Below, piece after piece: positions 35,171 through 48,193 of a DNA stretch of 60,000 nucleotides; within the stretch, counting starts at the first letter, position 1, and each line of letters starts with the position of its first letter. Both the position numbers and the translations under genes were made by a program. The stretch comes from Phoronis australis (lineage: Eukaryota; Phoronida; Phoronidae). Below the pieces are notes generated by a model, which was given only the letters and a program-made list of their open reading frames with translations, did no database searches and had not been told where the DNA came from. Location of the stretch: contig NMRA01000025.1 of NCBI GenBank assembly GCA_002633005.1, positions 1,097,160 to 1,157,159 of the forward strand. The letters run 5' to 3'.

Positions 35171-38100
35171 ACATGAGCTAATGACTTGTGCATTTGCATA
35201 TGGTCAAACAGGGCTGGTGCTTGGCACTTATGTTGCATTGTGGGTAAATACCTCGGAATGAGAGTGGCGCGGTGCCAGTTTAGGATGTGCTTATGACTTT
35301 GTTTTGTATCAATTTCCTGTGAAAAAGAAACTTGTGTTAGGGTGGAAGTACTTGTGTTGGGTCCCCACACCATTTCCCACGTCTCTTTGTCCTTCTGTAT
35401 TTGGCCAAAGCAGTTTCTGATGAAGCACTGCCACTGAAATAAAAGCTGATGTGTGTCGCTTTCATTGTCATGGTGCCAGTTTCATTGCATCTACTTCCTG
35501 CACTCTTGAACTGTAATTAACGGACATTCAATTGTTTGCATACAGTTTGAAACTCAGCTTAGAAAGAAGGAAGGTGTTGTTACGATTTTCTGTCTAGCAA
35601 AAATTTCAACAATTTAAAATGCACTATGGTAGTGAAATTCTATTTTTCTATTTTCTAGAAAGAGAGGTGTACCAAATAAATACTTCATCATTTTAAAACT
35701 CCGTAACATGGCTTATATCAGACAGTGTTTTGAGAAATGTTAGGCATTCACAACTGTGTTAAAAATCTTTGTGGAAGGGTCAATTGTGTCAATTTATAGT
35801 GAAATTTGTATTATACCATAACTGTATGTGGTTAAGAGGGTTGATTGATAGCTTGTGGCCTCTATGTTTGCTGTTGGAGCTCATCTTGGTGGTTACAAAG
35901 CTTTCAGTGGATGATGAATGACAAGGGGCTGTACATGGACACAGACACTTGGCTGTGCCTGGACGTTTATTACACCTGTGTACTGAAGTTATGATTGATA
36001 TCTATTGGTACTGATTTATCACTTCCTGTTATATAACACCATAGTCCAGAGTTTTATGGCAGAAGTACAGTTTCCACAGATGTAGAAGGCAATTAGTGCA
36101 AAAAAGGTAAGCAGGCGGAATTGATGGCGTAACTTTTAAGTATCTGTATTAGGGCAGTGAACCAGTACGTATTGATTGTCATTAAACAAATGTTGGTAGC
36201 AAAAGTACCAGTTTTCTTATTGGTGCTAGAAGAATTCACTTGGAAGTATGTGGACATCTTCATCAGTTTCAATTGGTTTCTTATGTAACATTGGTCGTGT
36301 CGCGAGAACATCGGTGTGCCCCGTGGTACATCTTGAAAAGACAATACGAGTTTGGTCATGACTGAGTCACATATTCTATTATGCGTAGTTGGTCCAGAAA
36401 GACAGGGTGACTTATTGAATTAGTAATGCGAGTGACTGTCATGCTCTCATGGAGTTTCCAAGGTTGATCTGATGACTTTCTGAGTAAAACATGGTTATAT
36501 GAGCCAACAATCTGGCGATGACCCTTAGATTATCAGATGAACGACCAGTTGTCAGTGTCAAAAAGTGAAATTGCAATTCGGTGCACTATCAGGCAAAATT
36601 AAAATTATTACAATCCATGTATGATTTCTCAATTGTAGGATGTCATCTGGTGATGTTGTTTGATATGGTTTTTGGTGATCTACAGATTGATGTTCGATTT
36701 CATTTAATTTCTGACGTCAATGGCAGCCATCTAATGCCGGGCCAATGTATGGCTAATTTGGACACGATCTGCTGATTGTTCTTATACCGTGTCGTAGAAG
36801 CATCCTATTTCATGTCATTTGAATGTGACTGTTACTCCTGCTCTGACAATGTGTAAACCTCAATCAAATGGTGGCCAGGATGTACTGCGTAGCACTTGAT
36901 ATATCATATTAGTTGATAAAAAATATTGTACAAGAATCTTGAAAATTATCTTATGTAATTGGTGTTGTTTTTTGTTTGGAGTCAACTAAAGCACCATGCA
37001 ATATGTTCAATTCTTTTCAGAAGACGAAATTGCTGTAAAATGCTGCTCAAGTTGGGCGACACCTTTGTAGAGTTTCCTAGACACAAGAATTTTGCTGAGA
37101 AAACTAGTGCTGTCTCTGGTGGTTGTAATTCATGGCAATATAGTGCGAAGGCTTGCATGTGCTTATGTGTTTGTGAGATTCTCACCTCTATGGAAGGCTC
37201 CTGTTTGAGCTAACAATGAGTTAAAACTTTTTTGTTTATTTTTGATAAATGGCAATCTTCCTTTTCTATCGTAGCTATGCCAATTTAAAGACTCTTTGCA
37301 CATACTTGGTGTTTACACTGGATTGGTACAGAGAACACTTGCTTCCTATCCTTCTGGTTACTGTTACTCACACAGTCATGCCTTCTTTGTTCAAACTGAG
37401 ACTGTCTTCATTCATAAATATGTTAGCAGGTCAATTGACATTGGTGTCCTGTTGAGTTTTGTTCATAAAATGAAACCAGGAAATGAAAGCACTTTATCTG
37501 AGGTAATGTCAGTGACATGCGCTTGAGAAGAATCGTGACCACCTCTTGAAACAATTTATTCTTTTGCAACTCATGACAAGCTACCCTCATTTTCTGCGAT
37601 TGTGGAAATGGAGGGAATTCTCAGGAAGTGATGTCTTTCACTTGGTAATAGAGACCATAATTCTAATGTTTTTAATTACCAAAAAGTTAAGAATGTATTC
37701 GTATAAATCTGTGATTGTGGCCACAGATCCAATGATGACATCTCAAGTAGTTCACTTTTCATGAAGGTGGTTTCGCTCTTTTTCCAGCTTTGAGAAAGAA
37801 TAAAAATGGTACGCAGCTTGTTATGGGTGAAATGCATCAGTGACGTAATTATATGTAAGAAGTAGGTCAATTCCCATGCCCTTTTTGTTAATTACTAATT
37901 TCCAAAGTGGAAGAGAATGAAATTTTACGTTCGCATAAAAGGATTTAGCTGTCTTTCAAAACAAAAAAATCAGGTTCAGTTCATAGTCTACATGAAATTG
38001 GTAAGTGGTTGTAGCCACTGTGAGAGCTGCATGGCAAAACAAGTTTTAAACAGCCAACCTGTGTTGTACAACTTCTGCATTAATATTTACTAGTTCTGTT

Positions 38101-38825
38101 GCTGTTTAGTTATGAAAATTTCTAATCCATTCATGTTGCCAAAGGCGTGTACTTCTTTCAAGCTAATAGGGTAGAGCATACAAACTGACATACCTTAATG
38201 CCTCAATCAGTTGAAAAAGTAAGCCATCAAAGGCACAGCAGTGATTGCGGACATTGTAAATTAAATCCACCCTTCCTAAAGAAAGATAGTGTATGTGGTT
38301 ACTTAAGTGATAATTTCCTTAAAATTCCACAGCATAGTCTAACCTGTTTAACTACACCTGAGTTACAGGTATGTCTTAAGTAGTAAAATAAGCATGTTAT
38401 GTAAGATTTCCCATGGTAGCACTCTGTTGAGCAATCATGCCAGCATTTCTCTAGTCTCATTATATTAAGTTGTAATCTATCCCTGTATTATGGTGTTGTG
38501 TGTTGTATAGGCTTATGTAAACTAGGAGGCATTCCCTGTTCTGTGAAGGTAAACAATGGCCAAAGTGGACATGTGTGTCCCAACAACTATGCTTCACCCT
38601 GGGCTGTCTATGGCTTCTCCCTCCTACACAGTGTCAACAGGGGAGCCCCATCCCCAGACAAAGTTACTTCTGGCACTCTCTATGGCTTCTTCCTCTTACC
38701 TCGAGTTCTGTCACCCCCGAAGTCCAATTCTTGATCCTTGCATTTTATTCATTACTTGTCATTACTCGTTCATATTTTGGAGTGTATTTTACGTGCCCAT
38801 GTTTATGTATTTGGACGCTTTGTAT

Positions 38826-38836
38826 GGGGGGGGGGG
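38826..38836 (+). repeat. Poly-G tract
   Basis: Eleven consecutive G, a likely length-variable homopolymer. Confidence 0.9.
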
Positions 38837-38984
38837 TATATTTTGTATATTTTGCTGTCATCTTAGTCTGAGTGTCTGCCATCCTCCCTCATATATACCC
38901 AAACCAGTGGAAGGGTCTTCATAATATTTGGTAGTCTTAATTCTGTTAACTAGAGGATGTGCACTGCTGTAGGTTGAAGGATTT

Positions 38985-39640
38985 GGACCGCTGCTATGCC
39001 CCCTAATTAGTGCTAATTGTAGTTCTTTGCATTTGTTTTTATATTTACTAAGTCCATTCATGGTTCTTTACAAAACTTGACAGATATGTTTATATCAAGC
39101 AAGGGATGTCACCTGACAAAGTTTGAGCTGCTCTGTCATGTTGTACACCCATTAGTGGCAGTTTCAATATTTTGTATCTACATCTGCCTATTGGTTTTGG
39201 AGGGCTGGATGGAGAGCATGACTGATGTCCTTCAGATGGATCCGATTATTGATGTGCCCCTAGTGGCAGTTTTATTTATGTGCCTGCTTAGTTTTGTGAA
39301 GGATTGTCGTTAAATATGACAGATATGTTTCTGAGACAAGCATGGATGAGCTGGACTATTGCTATGCACTCTAGAGGCAGCTTCACCTGCTTTGATATCT
39401 ATAAAGTTTGTCGAATTATGTGAAATTTGACAGGTATGTTTCTTATCTGAAGAGCTGTGATGCTGTTGATTTTCAGACGAATCCAACCTTTGACCCCTAG
39501 TGACAGTTTCATGTATTCCTCTGTTGGAAATTTTGAAACTATCATTTGAATTTTTTTTAGTTAAAAATGTGAGTTACCAACTTATTTTTGTCGATTCTAA
39601 CTATTGCTGCTACACCTTGTGGCCAATTTGGTGAAGTTGT
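38985..39640 (+). repeat. Modular repeat with CTCF-like cores, copy D (diverged)
   Basis: Five modules of about 112-122 bp with cores near 39145 (ATTAGTGGCAGTTTC), 39255 (GTGCCCCTAGTGGCAG), 39368 (ACTCTAGAGGCAG), 39490 (ACCCCTAGTGACAG) and 39607 (ACCTTGTGGCCA). They alternate with GACAGATATGTTTCT and GATGGATCCGA blocks. It is clearly related to copies A-C but with a shorter period, so it is an older or separate subfamily. Confidence 0.75.
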
Positions 39641-39859
39641 CTCATGAAGCTGATAAGCAATGGGAATAGCCAAAGATGAAGTAAATAAATTTACCTGAAT
39701 GGCAATTGTCTGTAGGCATGCATTCGAGATCAATCGGATTGTGTTTTTTGCTCTCAAGTGGAAAATTAGGAGTATCTTGCATGCTTGGTGACATCAAATT
39801 TCTCATTCTTAAGCAACTAATATCCTACAAACTAGCTCACCTTCGGAAGTAGGGGAACA

Positions 39860-41110
39860 TGATTGGCCAGGGACTCATCTAGCGGCCGTCCTTGGGACGG
39901 CTCTTTTAAAAAAATGACGGCTTTGGACGGCACAGCCAAGACGGAAAAAAACAGCCTGTTCCAAAACAACCTCGGCGAAAATGAAGGCTAAACGAAGAAT
40001 TTTAACATTTATTATTAATAAATTTTATTGAAACCTACAATTCATTGTTTAAGTTCGCTAAATAATAAGAAATAACTCGACATTAGAAACTTTTGCCGTC
40101 TATTTCTACTATAAATGTCACAATGACGATCGGCAAATTCTGGAAGCCATCTTTGGGGAATACCTTCCTATTCTGTGACGTCATGGTGACTTCATACGGA
40201 ATCCCCCGCATGATTATTGTCGAGAAATATTGCATCCAGCGCTAACTACCCGTACATGGACACTTAATCTTTGAAATTGAAGAACCCACACCCGAAGTTC
40301 AAAGGATTTGCCGTACCCCTAATGCTAGTTGCCGACGCGGAAGTTGAAGTGGCACTCGATATATTCGACGGAGCAGCCAATTTGAAATAGCCGAGAACGT
40401 ACACTTCGAAAAAAATGATAACCGCCAAAATTCTAGCACTGACCTGCCGTACAAATGCCATCAGTGACGTTGAACATGCAAACCAGATAAAACTTAGCGC
40501 AAACTTCGTTCGCATAGTTCCGTTGCAACTCGAACGAATGAATGAAAAAATATCAAAAAATCCACATGGCTGAACGACTTATATTGATGCGCGAGAATGC
40601 AGTGCAAACTTTACGAGAAAAAAATGTGGTGTGTAATGTTGGTTACGTATTCAATGACTAACTTAGCATGAAAATAAATACCTCGAAATACTTCAACTTG
40701 TTGTGGAGTTCCATGATTATTGGGCGATTCGAGTTTATCCTCTGTGTGTAGCACTGCGTGCCGTATATGGAAAAAAGTAGCTCAGCCAGTCACATGCACA
40801 GCACCTGTTACTTCGGCTGTGAACCAGGCCAGGGGATTTGACTCTTAAACTACGAGAAAAGAATGGTTCTTTTTAAGAATAAATTTCTTGTAGCGCACTT
40901 TGAAAGACTGTGATTGACTTTCGACCTGGTAAGTTTCAATTCAATAAAGCACTGCGGAAGACGTAACAACTACGATGTCCCCGGCGACCACTGGCGACGC
41001 TCATAGCCAAACGACGTGAAATTTACGAGTAAAGCGCTCGGAAAAACGTTTAAGAAATGTAAAAATACGAATGCACCTCCCCCCCACCTCCCCCGCTTCT
41101 ATCTTCAGTT
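39860..41110. other. Compositionally distinct CpG-richer block, possible insertion
   Basis: This block is richer in CpG and has more A on the plus strand than the flanking intron, like a younger insertion. It begins near CAGGGACTCATCTAGCGGCC (39868) with a GACGG-rich start. A possible opposite end reads CAGGGCTCAATTTGGCAGCC on the minus strand, ending at 41240, but no target duplication supports pairing them. A minus-strand frame at 40264-40515 shows no known domain. Confidence 0.4.
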
Positions 41111-41522
41111 AGTTCATTTCCCATTGTATTTTGAGTGGGTGCTCTGATGTGGCATGGTAACTTCATGTCGACCTGGAGTATTTTTAGGTTGCCAAGCAAA
41201 ATCTGATGTGTTGGCAACCTTCAGGCTGCCAAATTGAGCCCTGCAATATTTTGATGTTCTCCTTATCAGTGATTTTGATACACGGTTTGTGTTTAGTGAA
41301 GGTTGAAGGCTATGAGTTTTGCTGTTCTTGTATCCCCAGTGGCAGTGTTTGAATAGGAGAGTCGACATTCACTAGTTAGTGCCTATGAAGTATGGGTCTA
41401 CTTTGGAATACCGTAATAAACTGAGAACAGAAAGCTGCATGGGGGCATTCGTGTGATGAAAGTCCCGTGTGCAGACTATCTCTAATGTATGCATTTATAT
41501 GGACAGGACTGCTATGACACTA

Positions 41523-41536
41523 GCGCCGCCTGGTGA
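41523..41536 (-). promoter_or_regulatory. CTCF-like motif
   Basis: The reverse complement TCACCAGGCGGCGC is two mismatches from the CTCF core and is followed by TAG as in the extended motif. It lies outside the modular repeat. Confidence 0.35.
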
Positions 41537-42819
41537 ACATCGAGACGCATTATATTAGTTTAAGTGGAACAAGAACAAATGCTAGGTAAAATATCACTGT
41601 GATGACGCAATATGGCTGACAAGTGAAATTTTGCTTTTCTTTAATTTTTTCACATGAATCTGAAGTAGCTCTAAATAAATGATGTTCTGCTACATGAGAT
41701 CTGTGTCAGAGCTATCATCAGACTATGTTTCTGAAAAATTGTGTCCATTGGGAACAATGTTAGAAGCCTTTGAAAAAAGACCGAATTATCATTTTGCATC
41801 GAACAGGAAATTTCACAGTATGTTAGTTCATACACGCCGTGCCAAATAAATTTTGTTGTTTTTCCTGAGAAACTAGACCTAATGAATCGGCAGACTAATA
41901 GAATATTAGTGTTGCTGGGTGTCAATGGTCTAGTCCTTGTAGAAGAAGCTTCAGTGTCTGAACCACCCTTTGTAGCTTAATATTAATGGGTTCTTACTGG
42001 TGTACCAGTTTAAACTAGCATTTATAGGTGTTTTAACAGGGCAAGGATTAAATCCCACCAATAAACATTCAGGGTAGTTGGATATTTCTTTGACTTCAGT
42101 CCTCTGTACTTCACTGTTGTTCTAACATCAGCACTTGACTCAGTTCATTGAGTAACTCACATACCTACAAAGCCCTGTGTTTGTGGAATTTCATCAATTT
42201 TGTGATGTATAAGCTCAGTTGACAACAGGGCCTTTGATTTGGTTTGACTTTGTTTTCTGTCTAAACAAGCACTTGTTATAGTATTGACTTGATTCACTGG
42301 CTATTGTCAACCTTGTTGTTGTGTTTTTGTCACTGTATGGTCTAGGCTTGTCCTAGTCCAGTTACCTTTGCCACACACATACACATGTCTATTTTGTTAT
42401 GTGCATTAGGTAATGAAACAAACATCACATGAAATGCGGAAGACAGTAAACATTATTTTTGTGAGTCTAGCTGGAGAATGCCTCTGATTTCACACTGTCA
42501 AAATATCAAGGCTGTCTAGAGCTCAATACCTGGTCATCTCAAGTTACAAAATCAAATTCATTTTACCATTTGTACACTTACCAAGTGTTAAATGTACTTG
42601 TAAAGATAATTTTCCTCGTTTTTGTTCAGATATTTCTCAGTAGAAATTTTCATGACTGGTCTGTCATTGCATGTATTTCTCTTTGAAAAGTTGCTCCATT
42701 ATTATTTTTGATATCAATATTGACATTATTTTTATTATTATTGATATTTTTGTTTATTTTACATAATAAGCACATGTGAGTGTTCCCAAATTGTCACATA
42801 AAAAATAGCGTTTTTGCGA

Positions 42820-42965
42820 TGCATCAACGATACTTTGCGATTACTTCGATGACAACAGTGTCACCTACCGTTTACTTCGATGTCTGTTAACAACAGAAGC
42901 TGGTGTGAATGGTTCAGTTAACTTCACAGTCTCCGTTGACGCTCAGACCAGAGTTAAAGTCAATA
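42820..42965 (+). repeat. Dispersed repeat, copy 1 (inverted relative to 58125-58258)
   Basis: It shares the blocks TTGCGATTACTTCGATGA, a GTGACCTA-like segment, ACTTCGATGTCTGTTAAC, GAAGCT and AGTTAACT..CAGTCT..G with the reverse complement of 58125-58258, in the same order. It is non-coding and relatively CpG-rich, and is likely a DNA-transposon derivative. Confidence 0.65.
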
Positions 42966-43562
42966 TGAAAAGGCCTTCAAATTGTGCTGGCCAGACTTAC
43001 CAGTGTTTGTGATATTGATATTGTTGATATTAATTTAGATATCCATCTGGTGGTGTTTCTAAGTTCCAGGATTCATAGAATAACTACAGTGCCTTTACAA
43101 CTCTCAAAGATGTCTCCACAGCATTGTCTGGTGTCGCACAATCTGCGGGTGACTTGCATATTTGCCTCTACTCTGCAGCATATCCGCCAGCTTGTTCCTA
43201 CATTCAGTGTAGGTCTTTTCTCGCAGGCATGCCTCAGCATTTTTCCCGCATCAGTTGATTTGTTTTTTTTTTCCAATGAAGTCACTTGCACGATGATTTC
43301 AGCTAAATAGACTGGTGTTGTCGGAAATCTGCTGAGAACAATGAATCGGGCCCATGAATATGTGGGTAGTTATCCTGGTTGTTTTAGGATTGAGTCTCAT
43401 TGCCTGAGAATGAAGTAGATCGAAAATGTGGTCACCTTTGGCGATGGGTATTCCATGAAGTCATACTAAAACAACAGTGGCAAAGTGTTTTCTGCAAAGC
43501 AGTAAAAACCTGGTGAAAATTGTCAATTGTTATTTTCTTCACTATGGGAGTGAAGTGGATTA

Positions 43563-43584
43563 CCCCCCCCCCCCTTTCCCCCCC
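43563..43584 (+). repeat. Poly-C tract
   Basis: Two C runs separated by TTT. This is a low-complexity stretch prone to assembly error. Confidence 0.9.
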
Positions 43585-43669
43585 GCATTGAACCTTTAAT
43601 TTCTGTATAAAATTTAATTTTTAGCACAGTCCCAGAAATCACTTTCTCATTATATCCAGGTTCTCATTC

Positions 43670-43830
43670 ACTGCCTTGCATACACTCACTAGTAAAACTG
43701 AGCTCAGAGGAGTAGGACCGTACGAGACACTTTTGTGCAGTGCTCGAATGTCTACCAGTAAGGCCAGGATTCAAACCCGGGCCTCCCAAACGGGAATTCG
43801 GGCTCAAACCACTGAGCTACACTGTCTCCT
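43670..43830 (-). mobile_element. tRNA-derived SINE
   Basis: Read on the minus strand from 43829: GGAGACA, then box A TAGCTCAGTGG with a closed D-arm (GCTC/GAGC), an anticodon-like region, and box B GGTTTGAATCC inside a T-arm whose five-base stem pairs (one G-T). The head spans about 43764-43829. The 5' acceptor strand has no matching 3' strand; instead the sequence runs on into an unrelated body (to about 43670), which is the mark of a SINE rather than a tRNA gene. The tail end is uncertain. Confidence 0.7.
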
Positions 43831-44553
43831 TAAAGAATACCCTCAATCTCCAATATTGGCCCTGAGATCCTTGAGTGATATGTTACCTAGAGGATCACAA
43901 CTTCAAAAGAGGCGAGAGAAAGACTTAAAAAAAACCATTATGCCTCCACCGCTTTACTGGTCATCTCTGTAAGTAGGGTCCCGTTCTCCCCAAATCCAGT
44001 TGTGTTTTGTAGAATCAACTTGATTCCTTTCCGTCTGAGTGTCAGTTCCTTGGTCCTTTTGGTCATAAGGGATGTGACTGACCTGAACTGTTTGTTCTAC
44101 CTGACTGAACATCAGGTGTTTAGAAGACAATTCCCAAGTATGCTGTCAATTCCTGACCATTGTGCTATCCCACACATTCTGCCTAGCTAACCTGTCTGTT
44201 CTCCCACGCATGTTTAGGGTAGAACTCTTGTTTGTTTGTTCAATCTATTAGTCTATTATTTCATCCAATGTTTTTTCTTAACACTTACCATTAGCTGTTG
44301 TGCTATGCAAACATATAAGAAAATAAACACTACATTGCAAGACAGGTTTCTGGAGTTTTTGTTTAGAGCAATAGAACACATTGTTGTGAATTCTCTCTTA
44401 GGAATGTATCATGCTTCTTACTAGGGACCATACTTAGAAGTTCATTGGAAGAAAAAAATTTTATTGAAGAATGGTGTGTTTCTGAAATTTTCTATTAAGA
44501 TTTTGTAGGAAAATATGGACTAGTCAGTGCATTTAGTCAAATATCTACAAAGC

Positions 44554-44682
44554 TATAGATTTTAACTGAGTAAATATATATATATATATATATTCTCCAA
44601 ATTGAATACTACATGCCAGTATAGATTTTAACTGAGTAAAAATATATATATTCTTCAAATTGAATTCTACATACTAGCATAG
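44554..44682 (+). repeat. Local duplication with (TA)n core
   Basis: Two adjacent units of about 60 bp (TATAGATTTTAACTGAGTAAA, a TA tract, then TTCTCCAAATTGAATACTACAT) differ by the TA length and a few substitutions. The longest TA run is about 44573-44592. Confidence 0.8.
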
Positions 44683-45000
44683 AAGATATCTAGGAATGCT
44701 TTTATTTTTTTAGACTTAGTTTCTTATGAATTTGACCTGGTGACACAAGTCAAGGCCCCTCAATGACAAGTGGTAAACCTGTTGCCTGCACAAGTCCCTC
44801 TACCTAACTCAGATGTCTTTTAAGTGACAATGTTAGTGAGCAAGGATGCTACAGATCTTCATGAGATATTACCATTTTAGGAGTGGAGCTGGTGATTCCA
44901 TGCCATAAACTGGCTAATGGGTGTAAGTGTTTTCATTAGCACTTTCGCCTGTAGCGAAAACGCCAATATTGTGAACAGGGTCACTTTTGCTGGAGTTAAC

Positions 45001-45622
45001 CCTAAACTGCCAGACAGCTTATTTCAAAGGAAACACATTGTAGGGGCAAATGACCTTAGTTTATCTTTACTTTGTCTTTATCAGTTTATTGCAGAGAGTG
45101 AAGTTGCCTTACATCAGTTGTCAATCTAAAAGCCATTCAGGATATTGCTGAAACAAACTTAGTGCTGTTGAAAATGACCACTTCTTGGACATCATGTCCG
45201 TTTGGCTGGAACGCAACAGTTCTTAGCACTGAAAAATTGATATTTGCCCACTTGCATGAACAAAATATCGTTCACTGTCTTTGGATCCGAAGTGTATAGC
45301 GTAATAGCGGAGTTGNCCTAAACTGCCAGACAGCTTATTTCAAAAGAAACACATTGTAGGGGCAAATGACCTTAGTTTATCTTTACTTTGTCTTTATCAG
45401 TTTATTGCAGAGAGTGAAGTTGCCTTACATCAGTTGTCAATCTAAAAGCCATTCAGGATATTGCTGAAACAAACTTAGTGCTGTTGAAAATGACCACTTC
45501 TTGGACATCATGTCCGTTTGGCTGGAACGCAACAGTTCTTAGCACTGAAAAATTGATATTTGCCCACTTGCATGAACAAAATATCGTTCACTGTCTTTGG
45601 ATCCAAAGTGTATAGCGTAATT
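45001..45622 (+). repeat. Near-exact direct duplication joined at a single N
   Basis: 45001-45306 and 45317-45622 are about 306 bp each with only two visible substitutions. An N sits at 45316, immediately before the second copy. The first copy breaks off into a few unmatched bases before the N, while the second continues into unique sequence. This is best explained as two overlapping allelic contig ends that were not merged. Confidence 0.85.
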
Positions 45623-47322
45623 GAGTACACCCACCAGAGAGCTCTCACTTGGTCAGTGGTCATTTGTCCCCTACAGCAATAGTCTGGCAGTGTTACATAA
45701 CAAGGAATGCTGGGTCATTTCAGAGCAGTCTTGACAGAATGTGCTATTACTGCCCTAGAATTACATACATACATTTGACATAATTAATGGCCATAGCTCC
45801 CTGGTTTGAGCCTGATTGCTGTGATACAAAACTCATTTTGTTTGAAGACCATAATAAACTGTTGTGTCAACATACCTGCTTTGGGCCCTTGTACTAAATG
45901 GTCCCTGTGGCCAAGAATGGGGACCAGCTTTCAATTTCCCTTGGCCTTACTGTTCATTCTGCCTTTGGTGATAGAGCTATTGTGACTCGTTTCTGTGGTA
46001 CATTTCACCGATTCAATACAACCTCTGACTTGATGATCACTGTCAGAATTCATTCGATTGGTGAAAGCTGCAATATGATGGGCCAACTACTACATATAAC
46101 TTAATTGTATTGCAGATTGTATTGTATTGGTATGATTGCATTTATTATTTTCCTTTGTTTCATTTTGATGTTGAATGGTCCAAAAGATCGGGCGTAATAT
46201 TGTCGAGTGCTAGTTTTGATCCATTAGGTGATGCTGTGAACTGCTAGGGTTGTATTACACTGTCATATTTAGTGTATTTCAGTTTACTGATAAACTGTGC
46301 TAGTATCCAGCACAATAATTAAATAATAATAAAATTGTATCAGGAAATTTTAATTTGAGGATCTCGCCCTGTTAGTTACTTACATAACGAAATGTAGCAT
46401 ATTCTTGTGTAATGCATTATATAACATGTATCCCATTGCCCTGATCTCTTGTGCCCTCACCTCCAGCCAGTTACATGACTGTTTGGTGTTGTACATTTTC
46501 CCATGGAATCATGAATGGAAGTCACTGAGGGTCAGCAGGAAGTTTGAGATCCAATTAGAGCTGGTAGTAAGCATTTAAACCAGCAGGGCACTGTGGGTGT
46601 AATCCTGTTATGGACTTATCCGCCAAGCATGTTGTGGGGAGCATAGTACTGTCCACTTTTACTTGCATGTCTGCAGGTTAATGAATGCAAGGATGTCCTT
46701 GAAGTCTGTCATTTAATCAAAATTAGCCCGTGGTGTCTCGAATATTGTTTTTCCTTCTTTGCGGCTTTCCTTTGACAAAATATGAGTTTGTTTACAGTGA
46801 AACAAACTGTAATTTTCTTGCTCACATGGTGGCCATCTGTAGTTGAGTAGAACTTGTGTTCTTAGTTGGTTCTGAGCATCTAACCCTTAAGCTTTTGTCA
46901 ATTGAAACCAATTGTGCTATTAAGCTTAACCACACCCAGTATTTCCCACTGTTACAGTAGCCAAGTCAGACACCTTCATGATAACCACATGACTGGGTGT
47001 AAAAAGATACTTGGACACCACCAAGTCCAACCATCCTCCATATAATTCAGTTAACAGAACCACAGTTTGTTAATTTAATTCACATGCCAAAATAAACGTA
47101 GTTTTAAGCTTCAGCAGGGAGGTATTGTCTCAAAAAATAGGGATAATTGGAAAACCCAAACACAATACTAACTAAATTAAATGTGTTTTAGGTCAGACAC
47201 GGCTTTGAAATTTTTTAGTAAATTACTGTACTGGCGTGACCTTATAGAAGTTGGGCTTCTGCACTGGTCCAATTGGAAAATTTCTGATTTTTGCCTTTTA
47301 ATATTAATAAGATATGGTATGC

Positions 47323-48193
47323 TTATGACTTGTTGAGGTTATTCTTCACCTATTTAGCATACACTGTGACTGACAAGTGACATTTTATTTTGCTCATTTT
47401 CTCCATAAAAATAAAAGAGGAAGCAAATCTTAATCCATTGATAGCAATATTTATACGATGTGAACGTCATAGAACAGCATTTAGCAAGGTTTCCATTGTT
47501 TGTATTAAAGTAACCCACCTTTGAAGAACAGGAAAGTGAAGTTTTGACAATTGTTTTTGATTATATATGTGGGTGCTTTTTGCTGTTATTTTGATCTGTC
47601 TATCTACGTAGGTTCTGACTATTCAACCTTTCGAAATCCACCTCTACTGACCAATCTCCTGCGAATTAACTTCATGAAATTAGCAAACGCCTTGCCAAAT
47701 GTGTTTATCAAGATCGGAACTGGCCAGGGCTGCATTTTCTATTAACACAAGGTGTCTNTTATGACTTGTTGAGGTTATTCTTCACCTATTTAGCATACAC
47801 TGTGACTGACAAGTGACATTTTATTTTGCTCATTTTCTCCATAAAAATAAAAGAGGAAGCAAATCTTAATCCATTGATAGCAATATTTATACGATGTGAA
47901 CGTCATAGAACAGCATTTAGCAAGGTTTCCATTGTTTGTATTAAAGTAACCCACCTTTGAAGAACGGGAAAGTGAAGTTTTGACAATTGTTTTTGATTAT
48001 ATATGTGGGTGCTTTTTGCTGTTATTTTGATCTGTCTATCTACGTAGGTTCTGACTATTCAACCTTTCGAAATCCACCTCTACTGACCAATCTCCTGCAA
48101 ATTAACTTCATGAAATTAGCAAACGCCTTGCCAAATGTGTTTATCAAGATCGGAACTGGCCAGGGCTGCATTTTCTATTAACACAAGGTGTCT
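47323..48193 (+). repeat. Near-exact 435-bp direct duplication joined at a single N
   Basis: 47323-47757 and 47759-48193 match base for base apart from two visible A/G differences, with a single N at 47758 exactly between them. The pair of 64-codon frames at 47551-47745 and 47987-48181 exists only because of this duplication. A false tandem copy from two haplotypes is the simplest reading. Confidence 0.88.

Noticed and set aside
38600-38720. Repeated CTATGGCTTCT(C/T)CCTC about 72 bp apart, with overlapping frames in all three phases
   Set aside because: A small local duplication with no protein resemblance; the open frames reflect low stop density only.
43764-43829. Functional tRNA gene on the minus strand
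   Set aside because: D-arm and T-arm pair but the acceptor stem has no 3' partner, so a SINE head is the better call.
47551-48181. Pair of nearly identical 64-codon frames suggesting a duplicated small gene
   Set aside because: They exist only because of the duplication around the N at 47758.
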